This document shows positions 28,542 to 39,214 of a stretch of 64,000 bases of DNA, in pieces. A model generated the notes under the pieces. The model was not told the DNA's origin, ran no database searches, and saw nothing but the letters and a program-made list of their open reading frames with translations. Source of the DNA: Stentor roeselii (taxonomy: Eukaryota; Ciliophora; Heterotrichea; Heterotrichida; Stentoridae); NCBI GenBank assembly GCA_006503475.1, contig RSEH01000114.1:62001-126000 (forward strand), read 5' to 3'. Each line of letters begins with the position of its first letter. Within the stretch, counting starts at the first letter, position 1. The position numbers and the translations under genes were made by a program.

Positions 28542-29708
28542 TTAAGTGTATTGGACTGAGGAGAGGTTTGCAAGTGACTCGTTGGGGGATGAAAGGGAAA
28601 TGGAAGGTGGAAAGTTGTTGACGAGTTTTTCAGAACTTTCGTTTGAGTCTTCGAAATAAGACCCTTCTTTACTGCTTGTTTCTAATGGAATGAATTTTTC
28701 AGGAGTTAGGTTCAGTTTGAAGATTTTACTGTTGTCGTAGTCTACTAGAAAAAGAATGTTTTTGTAAATTACTGGAGATTGCTGCATCCATTCTAAACTT
28801 AAGTTGATTGCTAGGATTGAATGAAAATTCTCAGATTTACAGATAATGCAAGTTTCTTGAAGAATGAACAAGTTTTTAGAGAAAGTGGCTAAAGCTGATA
28901 TTTTTCCGTATTTTTCAGGAACTTTGAATGAATTGAGTGGTGAGCAGTCAGGTCGAATGACTTTTAAATCAAAGTCTCCTGAGTTATAACAGATGTTCCC
29001 TTGAAAAGCCACTGTTGAAATAACCTTGCCTTTGCATTCTTCGATTTGAATAGTTCTAAGAGAATTGGTTATCAAGTTGATGATTTGAATGCAGGTAAGT
29101 TTTTGATTTTTTGTTGATTTTCCACCTATGACGAAAAGTTCATCTTGTAGCACGACAGAAGCCGGCATGTAACAAGGAAACTTTAAGCCACACAAGCGTC
29201 GGTAAGAGTGTTTTTCCAAGTTAAGCTCATAAACATCACTGACTGGAATGAACCTTGAAATACTTGTTCCACCCACCATGTAAACCTTATTCAAAGACGT
29301 GCAGATTGAGACATAAGAAAGAAGTTCAAAGCCAGGGTTGATTGAAATAATTTTCTTCTTTTCCAGATCGAATCTTTTCACTAACTTTTCCTTGAAAAAG
29401 AAAAGATTCACGAATTCTTCAAGAATAAGAGGTTTAGGTTCGATATTTTTTAATACTTTTAAGATTTCTGGGTTGAGTTCAACTGAACTCTTAGGAATTT
29501 CTTGAATAAGATTCGAAATCATGTCGAAAAGAAAATTTGTCTTGATAAGTTTTTTTTGTTTCAAATAATCTTTTCGGTCTTTCCAAGAAAAGCATTTAGT
29601 CGGGTTGCAAGGCGGTTTTAAATGATTTTTCAAGGAATGTTTGCAGAACTTACCAGAACTACAGACGCATTTATACATCAAGACACAATAAAAGCACTCG
29701 TCACCCAT
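28542..29708 (-). CDS. Kelch-type protein with Cys-rich N-terminus, 388 aa
   Basis: The N-terminal 45 residues are Cys/His-rich (CFYCVLMYKCVC, CKHSLKNHLKPPCNPTKC) and could bind zinc. A helical stretch follows. Residues about 130-350 form a kelch-like propeller: VYMVGGTSISRFIPVSDVYEL, ELFVIGGKS, ICYNSGD and further degenerate blades. The C-terminal 35 residues are Ser/Asn-rich. The CFAP410 start lies 39 bp downstream on the same strand. It could be a cytosolic adaptor; no partner can be inferred. Confidence 0.75.
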   Translation of the reverse strand: MGDECFYCVLMYKCVCSSGKFCKHSLKNHLKPPCNPTKCFSWKDRKDYLKQKKLIKTNFLFDMISNLIQEIPKSSVELNPEILKVLKNIEPKPLILEEFVNLFFFKEKLVKRFDLEKKKIISINPGFELLSYVSICTSLNKVYMVGGTSISRFIPVSDVYELNLEKHSYRRLCGLKFPCYMPASVVLQDELFVIGGKSTKNQKLTCIQIINLITNSLRTIQIEECKGKVISTVAFQGNICYNSGDFDLKVIRPDCSPLNSFKVPEKYGKISALATFSKNLFILQETCIICKSENFHSILAINLSLEWMQQSPVIYKNILFLVDYDNSKIFKLNLTPEKFIPLETSSKEGSYFEDSNESSEKLVNNFPPSISLSSPNESLANLSSVQYT

Positions 29709-29758
29709 AATTAAAGAATAATTACCCTATGATAGTCCATACAAGACCTGGAGAATAC

Positions 29759-30646
29759 TTAACTATTGACTTTCAGCTTGAAACTAAACTGAACATGCAT
29801 CGCGTCTAAAACATTCAACTGGCCCGTTGTCAACACCCGAACCATGTCATTAATTCGACTGGAAATGCAAAGAGCTGCTCGTCCATCATCACAAAATCTA
29901 AACTTCACACTTCTTCCATCATCTCCAAAGACTTGAGCAGCAAAGGCAGACTGCGGAATTTTTTCTTCTAATCCAATTTTGCAAAATGCAGAAATAAAAA
30001 AGTTTTCTCGAGGCTGAAACCAGAAAGATGACTGAAGAATCCCTGAACGAAAGCCTTTTTTTTCATTGTTTGAAAAGGTCACTACTGCTCTTTGGTCAGG
30101 CTTTAAGTACCAAAGTCTCAGATTTCTAGATAAAAACTCTTTTGAATCAAAGGAATAAGTCATGTCCACCCCTCCTCCGAAGGTCTTAGTTGAAGAAAAG
30201 GCAAAAACTGAGGATAATGACAGTGATTTTTTACTGGATAGGGAAAGATCAAAGTTAATATTTTCGAAAGTCTGCTCGAGTTTCAATGTTTTTGAAGAAG
30301 TTCCTTCGAATTTGTTGGAGAATAGGTCGAGTGTTAACTTTTGAATTGGAAGGGATTTTGGAGTGATTTTTAGAGTTGAGGTGGATTCTTTTGTTGTTGA
30401 GACTGAATGTTTTAATGAGAAATTCAGTGATTCGTAGCAAAGGGATGCCTGGGATTGTGTGGAAAGAGTATCGTCTTGGGATTGAAGGTGAGTGAATGAT
30501 GACTTGAAAAACTTTGGATGATTTGCAAGGCTTGAGGTTATGCTTATTGAACTTAACTGATTTAAACAAAAACCTTTGGAAAAAAGGTCTTCTTGAAGTT
30601 TTGGTAATTGGGAATACTGAGGAAGAGTCGTTTTTGGGTTTGACAT
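29759..30646 (-). CDS. VDAC-like mitochondrial porin
   Basis: At 295 aa the protein has the typical VDAC length. The N-terminus PQYSQLPKLQEDLFSKGFC resembles the VDAC start (P.Y.dLgK.a.D.f.KGy). The rest is a run of alternating polar and apolar strands with little helix (SLNFSLKHSVSTT, TLDLFSNKF, SSVFAFSSTKTFGG), ending in LTTGQLNVLDAMHVQFSFKL, close to the last VDAC strands. The eukaryotic porin signature is degenerate, so a Tom40-type or other beta-barrel is possible. It would sit in the mitochondrial outer membrane and pass metabolites. Confidence 0.6.
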   Translation of the reverse strand: MSNPKTTLPQYSQLPKLQEDLFSKGFCLNQLSSISITSSLANHPKFFKSSFTHLQSQDDTLSTQSQASLCYESLNFSLKHSVSTTKESTSTLKITPKSLPIQKLTLDLFSNKFEGTSSKTLKLEQTFENINFDLSLSSKKSLSLSSVFAFSSTKTFGGGVDMTYSFDSKEFLSRNLRLWYLKPDQRAVVTFSNNEKKGFRSGILQSSFWFQPRENFFISAFCKIGLEEKIPQSAFAAQVFGDDGRSVKFRFCDDGRAALCISSRINDMVRVLTTGQLNVLDAMHVQFSFKLKVNS

Positions 30647-30810
30647 ATTGGATAGTATAGGGAAAAAGTAAGAATTTTCATTTGGGTCTAGGATTTTTTT
30701 ATTTTTTGGAGAAGGTTGAAGGATTTTTTATAGTTTTAGAATGGCTCTATCATTATTTATTCTAAAACTCTCTTAACTATAGCAAGGTTATTATTTAATT
30801 ATTTCATGCA

Positions 30811-31794
30811 TTAATTCGATAAAAATTCTCGAATTCTTAAAATCTTTCTAGAAACTTCATCATTAGTATTCAAAAACGCTTTACATTTAACACAACAGCT
30901 TTCTTTCTCTTTATTTTCCAGCTGAAGTTTCAAAGCATTGAATTCCTGCATTAATTCCGAGTATTTTGTCAAGTACTTATTTCCAGTAAGATTTTTATCA
31001 TTAACATAACTAGCAGCATCTAGTTTTGCCTGAAGTTCAATGATTTTCCCCCTCAAACTTTCATTTTCCTTCCTGATCTTAACATTTTCCTGATTGCTAT
31101 TCATGATTTTCCTTTCAAACTCTCCAGTTTTACTATCTAATACAAGTTTCAACCGATACTCCAATTCCATCTGTTCACTTTTATCCTTATCAGTCTTTAA
31201 AAACTGTTCAAAATTATGAGAATCTTGAGATTTACTTTCAACAAGTTCTTTAAACTTCCTTTCAAAATTTTTTTTACTTTCTTCTCTGATTTTAAATCCT
31301 TCAATTTCAAGTTTTTCTTTAAATTTCAACTCGAAGCTTTCTTCTGCAGCAGAAAGTTTAGAAATGTAAAATTTTGTCAAATTTGCTATTTCAAGTTGTT
31401 TGTCTTGTTCAACCTGATTCCTGATCTGAATGATTAACATGTCGTAGTCTTTCTTTATTGAAGAAAGCTTTTGTTTTAATTCAAAATTTTCAGCTCGTAG
31501 GTTTTTCAAGTCTTCTTCGAGGTAGTAAAGCTCTGGAGACTTTAACCCGTATTCGATGTTCGTGTTGCTGATGTCTGGACGTGATAAAAGCTGGTTTTGA
31601 CTGTAGTCTATGTGCATTGATCGTGATTTTGAGTGAGTTTTTCCTTTTTTTATTTTTGGACTTCGAGAATTTCGAGAGACTTGTAAGGCTTTTACTTTTG
31701 TTTCGTACTAGGTTTTTGTTACCTTTTTTATTGCGAGTTTCAACTCTGATGCAGAACTTTTACGTCGGTTGGAGATTTTTGTCTTGGAATTCAT
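30811..31794 (-). CDS. Coiled-coil protein, 322 aa, two exons
   Basis: Exon 1 is 31794-31723 (24 codons, MNSKTKISNRRKSSASELK) and exon 2 is 31707-30811. A 15-nt intron containing an in-frame TAG is removed. Without splicing the frame begins only at an internal Met 54 residues in. The N-terminal 60 residues are basic and Ser-rich. Residues about 80-300 are a nearly continuous coiled coil (LEEDLKNLRAENFELKQKL). A CVKCKAF pair lies near the end. Function is not recognised; cytoskeletal or basal-body scaffolds often look like this. Confidence 0.82.
31708..31722 (-). other. 15-nt intron in the coiled-coil gene
   Basis: On the minus strand it reads GTAACAAAAACCTAG. Removing it eliminates the stop and extends the protein by 54 residues to an upstream ATG. 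Confidence 0.82.
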
Positions 31795-32116
31795 TTTATT
31801 TTGTTTACTAGAGGGTCTGCTGGTTGTATTATGATGTGAACAGAGGTGAATAGAATAATTTGGAAAATAATTGGGTTTTTTATTCATGTGGATATTGGGT
31901 TGATTTAGAAAAGAGGATTAAATATTATTTAATTTTAAGGAATTAGTTTGGAGTGTGATTTGATCTTTGGCGGTATTTTTGGATTTAAGTTGGATGTGAT
32001 TGGATTAAGCAAATTGAGGACTGTTATCACATCAAAAAGTTCCAAAATAATCCTTCCCCAAAACCCTCAACCCGAAATCTCCCAACTTAAACCCAAAGAA
32101 TTCATAATTTAAATAA
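31795..32116. other. Divergent intergenic region, strongly skewed
   Basis: There is no gene here. The left part is G-rich and C-poor on the plus strand, facing the minus-strand gene. The last 80 bases before the plus-strand start are C-rich and G-poor. The composition flips in the middle. Confidence 0.65.
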
Positions 32117-33016
32117 ATGTCCAAGGCCCTCGAAAAGAAAATAATTGACATCTGCGTCTTCCTCCACACAGAACTCTCCTCAATGCAGACTCAGCTTGAC
32201 GACTCAATAATGGACTTATCAGAAGTTCTTCGCTTAGAAGTGAACCAAGCACTCGAGTTGATCTGTGGAAACATAAAAGACCTTCTAAAGCTAAAAAGAA
32301 GTTTCATCCAAATGGACGACTACAGGAACTACAAAGCTCATGAACAATACCAAAAAGCTCTTCAAAAACTAGAATGCGAGGTAAGAAACCACATCAAAAT
32401 CGAACAACAAATGAAACTTCACATCGACTCCACCCAGGCAAAGCTGGAAGAACTGGAAAAGTTTAAAGACGACAGAAATTCCGGAAATTCTGAAAGTTTA
32501 AGAAAGGAAAATTTGAAACTTTCAGAAAAAATCAAGATTTTAGAGAAACAGATGGAAAATAATGAAGAAAAAAATAGACTTTTGAAGGAAATTAGTTTAT
32601 TGAAAAATTTGAATCAGAAAGAATCTTTGAAGAATAATGAACTGGTTAAAGTTAATCATCAGATGGAAATTGAACTCGCTTATTTGAAGAGAAAAGTTGA
32701 GATGCTTACTCGTGAAATCGTTTTAAACAGAGGGTCTAAAGAAAATCGCCCTGAATCTGGCAGTAAGAGGAAGTCTTACGAGGATCATCAGGATGAAATC
32801 AGGGTGGTTTCTTCACAGCTAACAGAAAGATGCAGAAATGACGGAAGGACTTTAAATAAACATTCTGAGAAAAAACATGTGTCCAAGTCACCGATTTCAA
32901 GAGCGGATCTAAAAAGGACTGAAAGTCAGTTTCTCTCATCAAGCAGAGGGATTAAAAAGTGCAGTACGATAAATGACAGAATAAGAAAACAGTCACACGC
33001 AAGTTCATCTAATTAA
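32117..33016 (+). CDS. Coiled-coil protein, 299 aa
   Basis: The N-terminal 60 residues are helical (IDICVFLHTELSSMQTQL). Residues about 70-205 are heptad-rich coiled coil (LKLSEKIKILEKQMENNEEK). The C-terminal 90 residues are basic and Ser/Arg-rich (SGSKRKSYEDHQDE, KKHVSKSPISRADLKR), probably disordered and phosphorylatable. No family motif is recognised. The stop is 17 bp from the convergent stop of the 7TM gene. The start follows AATTTAAATAA. Confidence 0.78.
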   Translation: MSKALEKKIIDICVFLHTELSSMQTQLDDSIMDLSEVLRLEVNQALELICGNIKDLLKLKRSFIQMDDYRNYKAHEQYQKALQKLECEVRNHIKIEQQMKLHIDSTQAKLEELEKFKDDRNSGNSESLRKENLKLSEKIKILEKQMENNEEKNRLLKEISLLKNLNQKESLKNNELVKVNHQMEIELAYLKRKVEMLTREIVLNRGSKENRPESGSKRKSYEDHQDEIRVVSSQLTERCRNDGRTLNKHSEKKHVSKSPISRADLKRTESQFLSSSRGIKKCSTINDRIRKQSHASSSN

Positions 33017-33033
33017 TTTTAATAAATTAGAAA

Positions 33034-34275
33034 TCATTTAAGAGTCCCCATGGGAAGAACACTTTTAGATAAAGTACTCAACTGGTAAAATTCACTTTTT
33101 TCACTAAGTAGATACTGTGTATAAAAGAAAATGATGATTTGCATCAAGTTATTCAGAACAAAAATAACAAGTTTTCTACTCCAAGGCTCAAAAACCCAAG
33201 AAAAAATCACAATAAAAGGAAGAGACAAGAAGTAAAAACTAACGCAAATCATGAAGTTGAATAAAAAGTTCCGTAATCGAATCGCTGCGAATTTTTCGAG
33301 TTGCTTTTCAAGGAAGAGGAACCAGGCCCAAGAAAGAATCCTCAACAAAATGATGAAAAATCCAGAAAAACCTTCATAGTCTGAGTACTTGTCGTAAGCA
33401 TCGTCACCGATTTTTCCTATTGCGACAATGATCAGGTTTATTGCTATTATTAACATTGATATTGGAATGTAAATATCTGCTTCTGGAAAACCTTTGTATT
33501 TTAAGGTCCATCCACTTGCTATTAGGATGAAAAGAACTGAGATTAGAATTGTTGAAATCACTTCTAAGGCTTGGCTGATGATGTCGATGAAAAATAATCC
33601 TCTTCCGTTGTACCAGAAGACCCATAGATGGACTATTTTGAAGAGGATTCCTGCGAATTGGGTTAGAATTGAACCGTTTAGAATGAACATGCTCAAAGGC
33701 ACATCATCATTTTTTTCATAGCTCACAATAATCCGAAACATATTTCTCGAAAGAAAGAAAAAGTAAACAATCAAAATAAAAATATGAGCATATTCCAACC
33801 CCATATCCTCAGCAGAAAACTCCGATCCATTAGAATTGATTAAATTCAATTCAACCCTAACTTTAACCTTTTCCTTAATCTGACAAGATGCAACAGTATG
33901 AAACCAAAATCTTGCCAAATTTTTTTGATTTAAACTTCCAATAACTTCTCGACTCCAACTTCCATTATTCGGCATTTCAATGATAAAATAAGTACTAGCT
34001 CCTTTTAGTTTCTGTTTGCATTCAGTAGTTTCAAGAGCATCATTCCATGTCCGGTCCATATAAACATTAGAAATAACTTTTATCACTTCCTGGTCATCAC
34101 TTCTCGAAGCGACGAGTTGGAATCTTGCCTTGAAAGAGCCTCTTCCATTGATCATAGCGAACTTCGTCAAGTATTTCCAAGGGTCGCTGGGTGAAAGAGT
34201 GACAACTGTCGTGAGTTGCTTTGAAGAGGTTTGGATAAAAAAGAAAGAAGAGGCAAGAATAACGAGCCAAAACAT
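33034..34275 (-). CDS. GPR180/TMEM145-like (GpcrRhopsn4) seven-TM protein
   Basis: This is a 413-aa frame. A signal peptide (1-18, MFWLVILASSFFFIQTSS) precedes an extracellular beta-rich domain of about 150 residues with two Cys. Seven hydrophobic helices run from about residue 160. The segment NGRGLFFIDIISQALEVIST and the following SGWTLKY match the GPR180/TMEM145 family (NGRG.p...l......ls.llf.lll.llawGWT). Family members are membrane proteins with a GOLD-like luminal domain; a sorting or receptor role is inferred only. The C-terminal tail is short and cytosolic. The start follows TTATAATAA. Confidence 0.82.
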   Translation of the reverse strand: MFWLVILASSFFFIQTSSKQLTTVVTLSPSDPWKYLTKFAMINGRGSFKARFQLVASRSDDQEVIKVISNVYMDRTWNDALETTECKQKLKGASTYFIIEMPNNGSWSREVIGSLNQKNLARFWFHTVASCQIKEKVKVRVELNLINSNGSEFSAEDMGLEYAHIFILIVYFFFLSRNMFRIIVSYEKNDDVPLSMFILNGSILTQFAGILFKIVHLWVFWYNGRGLFFIDIISQALEVISTILISVLFILIASGWTLKYKGFPEADIYIPISMLIIAINLIIVAIGKIGDDAYDKYSDYEGFSGFFIILLRILSWAWFLFLEKQLEKFAAIRLRNFLFNFMICVSFYFLSLPFIVIFSWVFEPWSRKLVIFVLNNLMQIIIFFYTQYLLSEKSEFYQLSTLSKSVLPMGTLK

Positions 34276-34318
34276 TTATTATAAATTGTAGTGAATATTG
34301 AATTATTAAGAAAGATTA

Positions 34319-37300
34319 TTACTTACCTAGGGACATGTTGGTTCTAGACCTGTAAAGAGTCGCTTCTTCATTAAAAGACTCACTTCTGCTATCTTTTGGA
34401 GTAAATGGAAAGCTTTTAGCCCCGTAGTTATTCGCGAAAGTGTTATCCTGGTAAATCATCGCCATGATTCTTCGAACTCTTCGAAAGTAATACTTGAGGA
34501 CATTCTTGTGGTAAAACCAGGCACTTACATATTCGTAGTACTTTTCTGAGTAGTTCATCAGGCCTCCTATTGAGCTTAAAATACCGAAAACTGTTCCGAT
34601 CAAAGCAGAAAACAACTCAACTTGACTTGTTTTGTCGTCGCGGCTGATGTGAAGACAGGTGTTAAGCACCTGAAGATTCACTTGCACCTTAACACCTGAA
34701 CCGTATGAAAAACTTTCAGATTTGTATTGAGAACCTTTCACAACTGGAGTGTCTTTTGAGATATGAAAACCTGAATTCGATTTTGAAAGACTTTTAAATA
34801 AAGTTGGAATCAAACTAAAGGTAAAGATTGAAGGGTTTATTCCTTTGAAGTAAGTTGAACTGTCACTTGCTGTTAAAATTTTAGCAGAACTGGTTTTTCC
34901 AGGAATTGAAGAAGTGGAGGTTAAATTGACTGAGATGTAAGAACAGAAACTGAATTCTTCTGAAAATTCTAAAAGGATTGAGTTAGAAGTGCCGAGTTCA
35001 CAATTTGTGCAGGTCATTTTTACTTTGCAGATTTGGTTATCTTTGAAACAAGAGGATTTTAGAGGTCCTTTAATGCCGAAAGGGGTGATTTTTGAATTGA
35101 CGCATTGTCCTTCACTTTCACAGAGTCCTCCATAGTAATAAAGTTCAACATCAAAGTTAAAATCCGCTTGAAAGTCTTCAGTGATAGTGACAAGCGGTAC
35201 CAAAGTCCTGACTTCAACAGTGTTCAAGATATTATACCTAACAATAGTCAAAACAATAAAAGAAAATGCAGAAACTACAAAGATCATAGAGCAACACCCT
35301 CCAAGGTTAGTTTTTTTGATATACATTGGAACAAGTTGTTTATGATTATGCAGATTGGTATAAATATCCAAAAGATACAGTTTTTGCCTGACTTTAGTCA
35401 AAAAAATCACAGTGATAAGTCCAATCGCGAATAAAGCTGCGATTAAAGAGATTATCAAGGTACTGTAATAAGAGTACTCCTTTGATTTGTCCTTGAATCC
35501 TTCAGGTTGAATCGTGTCATCTTCTCCAAGGATTTCGAATTCACTGGGATACGCGCTGCCGTAGGGACAGTAATAGTTACTTGGGCAGTCTCGGCAGAAA
35601 CTCTGACCTGTTTGGTTGTTCCAAGTCCCTGAGTTGCAAGGAATGCACTGCTGCTGAGAACTTGCTGCTGATATCTTGTTATATGTCCCTTTTGGACAGT
35701 CTTCACAGGACTTCATGTTCACTGCCAGGCTGTATTTTCCACTTTCACAAGGGAAACAAGAGTCGTTTTTTAAATAACACCCTGAAGAACAGAAGGTTTT
35801 TCCCAAGATACTCTTTAAGTCAAGTTCCAGAAGAGAATTTGTGGCTTTTGAGGAGAAGAAAAAGTTACCTTTCATGGTGACTCCTCCGAAAATAAACAAA
35901 CTACTGCCGTGATGACTGATTGAAGACGCATAAAACGAGTGATTCACTTTAAAGTTCTGTGATTTGTGACTCTCCAAATCATAAACCATCAAATTTTTCT
36001 TAGAATGCGAATTCCAAGTGGTTCCTCCTAAAGTCACTAAAAAGTTATTCACTCTAAAATCAGCTGAATTCGCACCTCGAACAACTTGATTCAAATGGTC
36101 AGTCCAAACAAGACTCTCGATATCAAAACTTGAAATCATCTTCAAACAATTAGTCTTAGGAGTCGAGACAATCCAAATTTTCGACTTTTCTTTATCAAGA
36201 CTGCAAAAATGTTTAACACCCGTCGCAGTTCCAGAGCCTATAAGCGAATATTCATTAGTTTTCAAATTAAATCTCCACATTTCATTGAAAACTTGCAGGT
36301 CTTTAACTCCTCCATATATAAAAATACTGTCTTGATGATAAACAATACAAGCGCCTTCACGAGGAGAAGGTTTTTCTTCTAAGGCTAAGTCTAACTGTCT
36401 CCAGGTATTTGCGAAGCCGTTGAATTCGAACAAGTCGTTGAAGTACTCGTCGCCTTTTCCTGAAAAGATGAAAATTCGGAAGCCTTCACTTGTGAAGCCG
36501 AAATTGCATCGGCCTTGAGGAGGGACTCCTGATGGGGAAAGTTTTGACCAGGACTTGGAAGGGATGCTGAAGGACCAGAGGTCGTTGAAGTAAATATTTT
36601 TCATGCACCCTCCGAACATGAATAAACTTGTTTCCATCGGAACGAGACTTGATGATGACCTGCTTGGTGGAGAGATTGAATTGGATGAGAGAAGGACTGT
36701 TGAGAGATTTGAAGATATTTGGAAGAAATCGTTGTGGAAGGAAATGTTGTCTTGACCTCCAAAGATGTAAGATGAGGAGGATGAATAGGTACTTGATGAG
36801 TAGATGGCTTTTAGGCTCAAATGGATATCTTGGATTTTGCAGGAATTTAAGGTAATTAATTGGCTCTCTTGAAAATTTTTGTTCTCGTCGATTCCTGGAA
36901 AGATCAGGAGATTTGATTGGTTCAAAAAAACAGCTGAAGTATGAAGCCTCTTTTTAACTGTTCCATTTAAAAGTACTTCTTCAACTTGGTACTTAGAAAG
37001 ATCAACTCTCAACAATTTCTGATTAAAAACCGGCGAATCTCCATCTAAATAATACCCTCCAACAATCCACAAACTTTCATTGAAGCATATCAAAAAAGGG
37101 TAAATCATTCCACTTAACTCACTGATCTTAATTTGATAAACAAAAAGTTGATCCAATTCAAATCTGCTCATCTCTTACACATAAAGATCTTCATTAGTTT
37201 CACTTTCAGACTCCCCTCCAATAACATAAAGAAAATTACCTTCTTCATATCTTTTCGCAAAGCCCATTGCAAAAAGTCCAGGAATACTTCCTGAGTACTT

Positions 37301-37684
37301 AAGTAGTTCCCACTAATTAAAACTCACTGATTTTAAATCCAAGTCAAGTTTCCATAGTTCACTTGATATTCCTGAATCGGTAAATCCTCCAAAAATGTAA
37401 AAAAACTTTTCGTCTTTTGATAGAGTTGAAGCCATGCTATGACGAGCTGATGGGGTTGGTCCTTCGAATGTTTCAACTTCCCACATTGAAGTTGATAAGT
37501 CAAAAACTGAAAACTCGGAAGTGACTCCTGAGGAATCTTGACCTCCGAAGATAATCACTTGATTTGAACTTTGAAGATACTCGATTGAGGATAAGGAACG
37601 AGGAGTTGGGGATACTTTTGTTGAAGGATAGTAATTGAATTCTAGAGATGAAGAGTGAAAGATGAGGAGGGAAAGGATAAACAT
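34319..37684 (-). CDS. Kelch-repeat and Cys-rich membrane protein, 1111 aa, three exons
   Basis: Exons are 37684-37328, 37312-37179 and 37163-34319. Two 15-nt introns join what would otherwise be a short secreted kelch fragment, an unseen middle exon and a large frame. The spliced protein has a signal peptide (1-13) and about ten kelch blades to about residue 610 (QVIIFGGQDSSG, FFYIFGGFTDSG, LFMFGGCMKNIYFNDLWSF). A GCC2/GCC3-like Cys-rich segment covers about 630-715 (CEDCPKGTYNKISAASSQQQ). Three TM helices lie near 730, 790 and 1020, with a Cys-bearing extracellular domain between the last two. It is a probable cell-surface protein of ciliate type; the ligand is unknown. Confidence 0.88.
37164..37178 (-). 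other. 15-nt intron 2 of the kelch membrane gene
   Basis: On the minus strand it reads GTAAGAGATGAGCAG. Removal joins GT|A into a Val codon, giving DLYVFELDQLF. Confidence 0.82.
37313..37327 (-). other. 15-nt intron 1 of the kelch membrane gene
   Basis: On the minus strand it reads GTGAGTTTTAATTAG, the only GTG start among those found. It ends in a TAG that would otherwise stop the frame. Confidence 0.82.
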
Positions 37685-38042
37685 TATGGTTTATTTGAGT
37701 TTTTTGTTAGGGTTTTAAGAGATTTGATAGATGATGATGAATTTGAGGTTTTTTGGGTTGGATAAGGATTATTAATTTTGAATGCAATATTTTGTATATT
37801 CATCAATAATCTTTTCATTGAAATTAGTATTTTATTTCATTAATTAGATATAATATAACTTGTCTTAATAAATATCCCGAAAAATATTTAGTCTAAGATA
37901 AATCTATCTAAATAATAAGTAAGGCTTTATACTCAGCTATTCAATCAGGAATAAGCCAAACCTCAAATAATTTATTTCAGCTCCTCAATCCAACTTAAAA
38001 CATTATATTTCCTTCATAGTTCTGTTGTAAAATTTAATAAAA
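37685..38042. other. Divergent intergenic region
   Basis: There is no gene here. Bases 37681-37740 have about 15 G and 1 C on the plus strand, the mirror of the C-rich flanks of plus-strand genes. The rest is A/T-rich with nothing recognisable. Confidence 0.65.
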
Positions 38043-38984
38043 ATGAAGAACACTTTTAATCAAGAGGCGTTCAAAAAAGCTTTTGTGATTAATACTATCA
38101 ATCAAAACCCAAATGAAGAAAACCAAAAATTCGAAACTTACGCTCTCCAATCAATTCAAGCACAAGACCCGCATAAAAAAAGATACTCCTTCGAGCCAAG
38201 CTTTTTTGACATAAGAAATGAAATAGAAACAAGACTCAAGCAATACCAGCAACTTCGAAATTTCATAGTAAAAGAAACCAAAACCTTCATCTCGAAAATC
38301 CAAGAGAGCTGCAATGAAAAATTAAGAAAAATCGATTCTGAAATAGCAAATTTCAATTTTTATCTCTTAAATCAAGAATATTTAATGAATTCTGAACATT
38401 TCACCACTATGGCAAAGAAAAAATTAGAGATTAATTTCCACAGCTTGAAAAAGCCAGCTTTGTTCTACAATTACTCATTTACTATAGAAAAATTCAAAAT
38501 CCCAAACGATATAACTCAAGCCAAGAACTTCGTTTTTTCAATTTTTCCTAATTTTCAAGAGACAACATCAAGTATCACTGCTTTGGAGATTTCTCTAAAT
38601 GGTTATTACATTGTTGTTGGAAGGGCTGATGCTAAGGTAAGGGTTTTTAAAAGTGAGAGTGGTGAAATGATTCAACAGTACACTGACCTCAAGGCAACAG
38701 TTGTTTCAGTTGGTATTTCTAATGATTGTCAATTTATTATGGCAGGATTATTTGATCAGAATGTTTTTATTTGGGGTTTGAACTCGACTTCTGTTTTGAA
38801 AGTTTTTAAATCTCGGTATCTTCAATTGAAAAAAGTTTGCTTTACTAATGATTTGAAGTATATTGCTTGTGTCGGTGAAGGAAATGTGGTGGAAGTGAGG
38901 AGAATGAAAGGCTTTGAAGAAGCTTTTAAGAATGGAATTGTTCCTGATAAATGGCTTGAAAGACATCAAGAAGTTCATTTATAG
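38043..38984 (+). CDS. Small WD40 protein with helical N-terminus, 313 aa
   Basis: Residues about 55-110 are helical or coiled (IETRLKQYQQLRNFIVKETK). Residues about 180-300 hold about three WD40-type blades: ITALEISLNGYYIVVGRADAKVRVF, TVVSVGISNDCQFIMAGLFDQNVFIWGL and VCFTNDLKYIACVGEGNVVEV. Three blades cannot close a propeller alone, so the protein may dimerise, or the WD part may be a relic of a larger gene; the frame ends in a clean TAG. Long gaps on both sides mark the change to the gene-poor part of the window. Confidence 0.75.
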   Translation: MKNTFNQEAFKKAFVINTINQNPNEENQKFETYALQSIQAQDPHKKRYSFEPSFFDIRNEIETRLKQYQQLRNFIVKETKTFISKIQESCNEKLRKIDSEIANFNFYLLNQEYLMNSEHFTTMAKKKLEINFHSLKKPALFYNYSFTIEKFKIPNDITQAKNFVFSIFPNFQETTSSITALEISLNGYYIVVGRADAKVRVFKSESGEMIQQYTDLKATVVSVGISNDCQFIMAGLFDQNVFIWGLNSTSVLKVFKSRYLQLKKVCFTNDLKYIACVGEGNVVEVRRMKGFEEAFKNGIVPDKWLERHQEVHL

Positions 38985-39214
38985 AAGCTAGTTAGTAATT
39001 AGGAAATTTTTCAAAGTTTATTAGTAGGATTTTTTAATTATATTCAATATTGAAGCTTAATATTGATTCATTATATTATTTAGATGTAAGTATATCATTC
39101 AGAACTAGTGTTTGTATATAATTAGTCTTTTTGTTGCAAAATTTGATAATTGTTAAGACATCTTTAATTATCAATAATATAATTGAGCTTTATTAAGTAT
39201 CTATTCTAATTACT